Source: Deltaproteobacteria bacterium (GTDB lineage: Bacteria > Desulfobacterota > Deferrimicrobia > Deferrimicrobiales > Deferrimicrobiaceae). From it: a DNA stretch of 9,507 nt. The number at the start of each line of letters is the position of its first letter. The first letter of the stretch is position 1. The notes under the pieces are model-generated. The model made no database searches and was not told the DNA's origin. It saw only the letters and a list, made by a program, of their open reading frames with translations. Positions 5,746 through 9,507 of this stretch are shown piece after piece. The position numbers were made by a program, and so were the translations under genes. The DNA lies in contig PQAK01000023.1 in assembly GCA_003105225.1 (NCBI GenBank), positions 1-9,507 on the forward strand, in the 5' to 3' direction.

Positions 5746-5769
5746 AGCGGCATTCAACATGAAGGAGGT

Positions 5770-7224
5770 TCATTTTTTCCCGTGCGGTTCCTTTTCGAGG
5801 AGGAATTTTTTGATTTTTTTATACAACAGGGTCCGGTGGATCCCAAGACGACGCGCCGTCGCCGTACGGTTTCCCCCCTCCACGCGAAGCGCCGCAAGAA
5901 TCGCCTCCCTTTCCATCCTCTCCAAAAACCGCGTCAACGATTCCTCCGTCGTCCATGATGGAGACGGGGGCTGTCTCTCCGGGTCGACGTAGCCGGGAAG
6001 ATCCTTCCTTTCCAGCGCGTCCGACCGGCCTGCCCAGAAGGCCTGCTCCAGAACGTTGGCCATCTCCCTCACATTCCCGGCCCAGTTGTAGGAAAGAAGC
6101 ACGTCCAGCGCCTCGCGGGAGATCTTCTTCTCTTCCCGGCCGTATTGCCGGGCGATCGTCCGGTTGAAATGATGCACGAACAGGAGGATGTCTTCCCGCC
6201 GTTCCCGCAGGGGGGGGATGTGAATGGGTACCCGGTTGATCCGGAAGTAGAGATCCCCCCGGAATTTCCCGTCCCGGACGAGCGCGGACAAATCCTGGTT
6301 GGTCGCCGCGATCAGGCGGAAGTCGGCCTTCTCGGCCTCGGATGCGCCCACCGGAGTGAATTCCTTCTCCTGCAGGATGCGGAGGAGCTTGGACTGGATC
6401 CGCGGCGAGAGCTCGTGGACCTCGTCCAGGAACACCGTCCCCCCGTGCGCCTGCCGGAACAGCCCCGGCTTTCCCCTCGGGTGGGCCCCGGTGAACGCCC
6501 CAGGCTTGTAGCCGAACAGCTCCGCGTCGGCAAGCTCGTCGGAGATCGCGGCGCAGTTGACCCGGACAAACGGACCTTTTTGACGAAGCGAATGGTAGTG
6601 GATGGCATTGGCGAACAGCTCCTTGCCCGTCCCGGTCTCCCCCAGCAGCAGCACGGAGGCGTCGCTCCTGCAGACCCGCTGGGCAAGGTCCAGCGCCGTC
6701 CGGATCCCCGCGCTCTCGCCGATGATGTTCCGGAAGGAGTACCGGCTGTCCTTGAGGGAGGAGAGCTCCTCCTCGGCCGTCTGGAGGCGCGTTCGGAGCT
6801 CGTCGATTTCCCCGATGAGCCGGTTGAGCCGATCGACGTCCGCGAAGACGATTTTTCCGTAGGCGCCGATCACCTTCCCGTCGCGATGGATGGGGAACCT
6901 CGCGACGATGCGGATCTGGCCTCCCTGGAACTCCGCGATCTCGCCGACTTCCGGCTTACCGGAGCGCATCACCCGCGACAGCCGCGATCCCGGGTTGATC
7001 TCCTTGTTCGGCTTGAGGAAGGCATGCTCGTCGGAAACGGAAAAAAACCTCTCGTTCGCCTCGCTGAGGAAGAGGATCCGGTCCTGGTCGTCGACGATGA
7101 TGTACCCCTCGAAGGGGTTCTGGAGGTTGTGGCCGAGGGCCTCGATGGCAATGTCGGTGACCGGGTAGGCGCGGAAGGCCTCGCGGATCCGCCGGGCGAT
7201 TTCCGGATCGGACAGCAGTTTCAT
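5770..7224 (-). CDS. Sigma-54-dependent activator with PAS, AAA+ and Fis-type HTH domains
   Basis: A 484-residue enhancer-binding protein that would use ATP hydrolysis to open sigma-54 promoters. A PAS-like sensor domain occupies about 25-130 (GYIIVDDQDRILFLSEANERFF; then GKVIGAYGKIVF). A short coiled coil follows (130-158), then the AAA+ domain with Walker A GETGTGKE (195-202), the sigma-54 contact loop GAFTGA (242-247, intact), Walker B VFLDE (264-268), and Arg finger region FRGDLYFRIN (321-330). The C-terminus is a Fis-type helix-turn-helix (about 436-475: GNRTATARRLGIHRTLLYKKIK). There is no receiver domain, so it is probably controlled by a ligand or by redox state rather than phosphotransfer. 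ATG 7224 follows etfA by 22 nt with a weak GGGGGC site, so it is probably cotranscribed with etfBA. Its likely target is the sigma-54 promoter at 5545-5561 directly downstream. The ligand is unknown; an acyl-CoA or the transported substrate is a reasonable guess. Confidence 0.95.
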   Translation of the reverse strand: MKLLSDPEIARRIREAFRAYPVTDIAIEALGHNLQNPFEGYIIVDDQDRILFLSEANERFFSVSDEHAFLKPNKEINPGSRLSRVMRSGKPEVGEIAEFQGGQIRIVARFPIHRDGKVIGAYGKIVFADVDRLNRLIGEIDELRTRLQTAEEELSSLKDSRYSFRNIIGESAGIRTALDLAQRVCRSDASVLLLGETGTGKELFANAIHYHSLRQKGPFVRVNCAAISDELADAELFGYKPGAFTGAHPRGKPGLFRQAHGGTVFLDEVHELSPRIQSKLLRILQEKEFTPVGASEAEKADFRLIAATNQDLSALVRDGKFRGDLYFRINRVPIHIPPLRERREDILLFVHHFNRTIARQYGREEKKISREALDVLLSYNWAGNVREMANVLEQAFWAGRSDALERKDLPGYVDPERQPPSPSWTTEESLTRFLERMEREAILAALRVEGGNRTATARRLGIHRTLLYKKIKKFLLEKEPHGKK

Positions 7225-7246
7225 GGGCCCCCGTTGCGCGAAGCCG

Positions 7247-8224
7247 TCATGCGGATTTCGCCTTCTTGATCTCGGCGATCAGCTCGGGCACCGCCTTGAA
7301 GAGGTCGGCCACCAGGCCGTAGTCGGCCACCTGGAAGATCGGCGCCTCCTCGTCCTTGTTGATCGCCACGATCACCTTGGAGTCCTTCATCCCCGCCAGG
7401 TGCTGGATGGCGCCGGAGATCCCCAGCGCGACGTAGAGCTCGGGGGCCACGATCTTTCCCGTCTGGCCCACCTGCCAGTCGTTGGGCGCCCATCCCGCGT
7501 CCACCGCCGCGCGCGAGGCCCCGATCGCCGCGTGGAACAGGTCGGCCAGCTCCTCGACCAGCTTGAAGTTCTCCTGCGCCTTGATCCCGCGCCCCGCGGA
7601 GACGATCACCCGCGCCTCGGTCAGCTCCGGCCGCTCCGACTTGGTCTCCTGCCGGGATACGAACGCGCTGCCGCCCGCGTCCGCCGAGACGGCGATCTTC
7701 TCCACCGGCGATTTCGCTCCCGACCCCTGCGCCGGATCGAACGCCGTCTGCCGCACGGTGAAGAGCAGCGGGCTTCCGATCAGCTCGACGGTTGCGATGG
7801 CATTTCCGGCGTACATCGGGCGCTGGACGCGGACCTTGTCGCCGTCCCGGGTCAGCCCGACGATGTCGCTGGCCAGCGGGGCATCGAGCAGCCCCGACAG
7901 GCGCGGCATGAAATCCTTCCCGAACGTCGACGCCGGCGCGAACACCGCGCCGTACCCCTTTTCCCTCGCGACCTGCGCCACCGCGGGCGCGTAGGCCACC
8001 GCGAGGTATTTCGCGAACGCCGCCCCCTCGCCGAACAGCACCTTGCGCACGCCGAATCCCGCCACGGTATCCGCCGCCGCTGCCGCGGCGCCGTCACCCA
8101 GCACCAGCGCATCGACCTCGCCGCCGGCGAGTCCCGCATACGCCTTGGCCGCCGTGATCGTCGCAAGGGTGGTCTTCTTGAACGCCCCTTCCTGGTGCTC
8201 CACCACGACCAGTATGTCCGCCAT
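7247..8224 (-). CDS. etfA: Electron transfer flavoprotein alpha subunit
   Basis: A 325-residue EtfA, the usual bacterial length. With EtfB it accepts electrons from acyl-CoA dehydrogenases. The N-terminal domain (1-190) starts MADILVVVEH. The FAD domain (about 200-320) has VSAGRGIK (208-215), SRAAVDAGW (237-245), GQTGK (253-257), GISGAIQHL (268-276) and INKDEEAPIFQVADYGLV (288-305), all standard FAD-site segments. The ATG is preceded by GGGAGGA and lies 27 nt after etfB. There are no extra ferredoxin or FixC/FixX-type genes beside it, so nothing here points to a bifurcating form; group assignment would need a tree. Its partner enzyme is probably the acyl-CoA dehydrogenase at 4349-5488, encoded in the next operon. 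The protein ends KKAKSA. Confidence 0.97.
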   Translation of the reverse strand: MADILVVVEHQEGAFKKTTLATITAAKAYAGLAGGEVDALVLGDGAAAAAADTVAGFGVRKVLFGEGAAFAKYLAVAYAPAVAQVAREKGYGAVFAPASTFGKDFMPRLSGLLDAPLASDIVGLTRDGDKVRVQRPMYAGNAIATVELIGSPLLFTVRQTAFDPAQGSGAKSPVEKIAVSADAGGSAFVSRQETKSERPELTEARVIVSAGRGIKAQENFKLVEELADLFHAAIGASRAAVDAGWAPNDWQVGQTGKIVAPELYVALGISGAIQHLAGMKDSKVIVAINKDEEAPIFQVADYGLVADLFKAVPELIAEIKKAKSA

Positions 8225-8251
8225 ATCGGAATTCCTCCCGGAAGATCGTTC

Positions 8252-9004
8252 CTAGAGTACCTTCGCTTCGTTCTTCAGCTTGGCGACGAGTTCGGCGACG
8301 TCGGCCACCTTCCGCCCGCCGGCACGCTCCTTGGGAGAGGCCAGCGACAGCACCTTCACCTTCGGCGCCGCGTCCACCCCGAGGGAAGCGGAAGGGATCA
8401 CCTTGAGCTCTTTCTTCTTCGCCTTCATGATCCCGGGGAGCGACGCATAGCGGGGCTCGTTCAGCCGCAGGTCGGTCGTCACCACGCAGGGAAGCGGCAC
8501 CTCGATCGTCTCGATCCCCCCGTCGGTCTCCCTTCCTACATGGGCTTTCTTGTTCCCGTCGAGAAATTCGATCTTCGAGGCGAACGTCGCCTGGGGCCAG
8601 GAGAGCAGCGCCGCCAGGATCTGCCCCACCTGGTTGTTGTCGTCGTCGACCGCCTGCTTGCCCAGGATGACCAGGTCGGGCTTCTCCTGCTCGACGACCT
8701 TGGCCAGGAATTTCGCCACGGCGAGGCTGTCCAGCCCCTTTTCCGCCTCGACCTGGATCGCCCGGTCTGCGCCCATGGCCAGCGCGGTGCGCACCTGCTG
8801 CTCGCCCTCCTTGGGGCCCACCGTCAGGATCACCACCTCGCCGCCCTGCTTCTCCTTGATCCGCAGCGCTTCTTCGACCGCGATCTCGCAGAACGGGTTG
8901 ATGACCATCTTGATGTTGTCCAGAACGATCCCGCTCCCGTCCGGCCGGATTTTCACCTTCTCGTCCGGGTTCGGGACGGGCTTGATCGCCACCAGGATCT
9001 TCAC
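8252..9004 (-). CDS. etfB: Electron transfer flavoprotein beta subunit
   Basis: A 250-residue EtfB of typical length that forms the heterodimer with EtfA and binds a nucleotide (AMP in non-bifurcating ETFs). The first strand MKILVAIKPVPNP starts the protein. ILGKQAVDDDNNQVGQ (113-128) is the nucleotide-binding segment. VVTTDLRLNEPRYASLPGIMKAKKKEL (174-200) is the EtfB signature. It contains the dehydrogenase recognition loop around the Leu of RYASLP and the Lys-rich stretch after it. The start is GTG 9004, with GGAGGT 5 nt upstream. It is the first gene behind the sigma-70-type promoter at 9053-9081 and is followed by etfA after 27 nt. Confidence 0.97.
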   Translation of the reverse strand: MKILVAIKPVPNPDEKVKIRPDGSGIVLDNIKMVINPFCEIAVEEALRIKEKQGGEVVILTVGPKEGEQQVRTALAMGADRAIQVEAEKGLDSLAVAKFLAKVVEQEKPDLVILGKQAVDDDNNQVGQILAALLSWPQATFASKIEFLDGNKKAHVGRETDGGIETIEVPLPCVVTTDLRLNEPRYASLPGIMKAKKKELKVIPSASLGVDAAPKVKVLSLASPKERAGGRKVADVAELVAKLKNEAKVL

Positions 9005-9052
9005 GTCGCACCTCCGGGATGAATGGGTACCTTGATGCGGAAAAACAGGGGG

Positions 9053-9081
9053 ATGATACCGGAAAGCCCCGGCGGAATCAA
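9053..9081 (-). promoter_or_regulatory. Sigma-70-type promoter for etfB-etfA-activator
   Basis: On the minus strand, TTGATT (-35, 9076-9081) and TATCAT (-10, 9053-9058) are separated by exactly 17 nt. They match the consensus boxes at 4/6 and 5/6 positions. The predicted start is near 9046, about 41 nt before the GTG of etfB, leaving room for the ribosome site. The location between two genes in an otherwise GC-rich region supports it. It implies a basal, housekeeping-type supply of ETF and of the activator. Confidence 0.6.
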
Positions 9082-9097
9082 TCTCTAAAATGAACGG

Positions 9098-9478
9098 CTA
9101 TTCAGTCAGCAGGAACGGCAGGAGCGAGGGAAGGATCGCGGAGCACAGGGCGCCGAATCCCCCCCCGGCAGCGTCCGCGACCCAGTCCAGAAATTCCATC
9201 GACCGCCCGGGGATCCATTGCTGGTGGATCTCGTCCAGCGCCCCCATGACGGCGGCGAAGATCAGGCCCGCCGCCGCAGCGCTCCGCAGCGTGCTGCCGG
9301 ATTCCCTCCGCCACATGGCGCACAGGAATCCCATCACGCCGTAAAAGCCCAGGTGGGCGACCTTGTCGGCATACGAAAAGGGAAGCACGATCCCCGGATT
9401 GGGGATGGAGGTCAGAATCAGGGTAAACCCTGCCCACAGGACCAGCGACACCAGGTAGATTCGTCTACGCGTCATCAT
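9098..9478 (-). CDS. VanZ-family small membrane protein
   Basis: A 126-residue protein with about four membrane segments (roughly 8-24, 42-56, 66-84 and 104-124). It shows the VanZ-like conserved polar pattern: SYADKVAHLGFYGVMG (35-50) and ALDEIHQQWIPGRSMEFLDWVADAAGGGFG (80-109), with D38, H42, D82, E83, the PGRS turn and D98. VanZ of enterococci is linked to teicoplanin resistance, but most family members are uncharacterised, so no function is assigned. The likely start is the first of two tandem ATGs (9478, 9475). No clear ribosome site stands at the usual distance; AAGGA is too far away. It ends 16 nt before the -35 box of the etfB promoter and has no visible functional link to the beta-oxidation genes. 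Confidence 0.85.
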   Translation of the reverse strand: MMTRRRIYLVSLVLWAGFTLILTSIPNPGIVLPFSYADKVAHLGFYGVMGFLCAMWRRESGSTLRSAAAAGLIFAAVMGALDEIHQQWIPGRSMEFLDWVADAAGGGFGALCSAILPSLLPFLLTE

Positions 9479-9488
9479 AATAACTTGG

Positions 9489-9496
9489 GGACGTCC
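9489..9496. repeat. GGACGTCC palindrome at the right edge
   Basis: An 8-bp perfect palindrome lies 10 bp upstream of the VanZ-like start, in the context TTGGGGACGTCCTTAAAA. Similar GGGGACGT-CTTAA strings occur, as far as I recall, in dispersed REP-like elements of some proteobacteria. A single copy cut off by the window edge cannot show that here. Confidence 0.25.
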
Positions 9497-9507
9497 TTAA
9501 AACTTTG

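Noticed and set aside
5734..5958. Small plus-strand open frame crossing the intergenic region
   Set aside because: Most of it is antisense to the helix-turn-helix end of the activator, no promoter or ribosome site was seen, and the product looks random.
7223..9022. Very long open frame on the plus strand (599 codons) opposite etfB and etfA
   Set aside because: It is antisense to two unmistakable ETF genes; its translation is Arg/His/Leu/Asp-rich low-complexity sequence with no domain, as expected from GC-rich codon bias.
9059..9072. CCGG...CCGG hairpin considered as a terminator of the VanZ-like gene
   Set aside because: The arms are only 4 bp, each is itself palindromic, and no U-tract follows; it lies in the spacer of the proposed etfB promoter.

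Overview
The window carries a GC-rich, densely packed set of genes, all on the minus strand, so transcription runs from high to low coordinates. It is Gram-negative in style: an exported LivK-type binding protein, sigma-54 control and a PAS-AAA+-Fis activator. The gene content (ETF, acyl-CoA dehydrogenase, crotonase, 3-hydroxyacyl-CoA dehydrogenase and a branched-chain-type ABC system) fits an anaerobic fatty-acid, amino-acid or aromatic-acid degrader. A deltaproteobacterial (Geobacter/Desulfuromonas/Syntrophus-like) origin is my best guess, but it is inferred from style and not proven by a marker gene.

Layout in transcription order. (1) 9478-9098: a small VanZ-family membrane protein. (2) 9081-9053: a good sigma-70-type promoter that should drive etfB (9004-8252), etfA (8224-7247) and a sigma-54-dependent activator (7224-5770), separated by gaps of 27 and 22 nt. 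(3) 5769-5489: the only sizeable intergenic stretch (281 bp), visibly AT-richer than its surroundings. It looks like a complete sigma-54 control region, with three copies of a 16-nt motif containing GATACA, an IHF-like site, and a -24/-12 promoter 57 nt upstream of a GTG start. (4) 5488 to the left edge: acyl-CoA dehydrogenase, livG, livF, 3-hydroxyacyl-CoA dehydrogenase, a degenerate paralogue of that dehydrogenase, enoyl-CoA hydratase, and the N-terminal part of a LivK-type binding protein cut by the window. Within this operon four junctions overlap by 4-8 nt, one has a 10-nt gap, and a 48-nt gap precedes livK.

How they work together. The ABC system probably imports a carboxylate or amino acid. 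The dehydrogenase, hydratase and hydroxyacyl-CoA dehydrogenase would carry out three of the four beta-oxidation steps, and EtfAB would take the electrons from the acyl-CoA dehydrogenase. Thiolase, CoA ligase or transferase, the LivH/LivM permeases and an ETF:quinone oxidoreductase are not in the window; the permeases may lie just past the left edge. The activator, whose PAS domain probably senses a substrate or intermediate, is placed to switch on the operon directly downstream of it.

Most notable points: the sigma-54 regulatory layout with a repeated candidate activator site; a translationally coupled pair of an intact 3-hydroxyacyl-CoA dehydrogenase and a paralogue that has lost the nucleotide-binding motif and catalytic His; and an operon that interleaves transporter ATPases with beta-oxidation enzymes. 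I saw no RNA genes, CRISPR arrays, insertion sequences or complete mobile elements.
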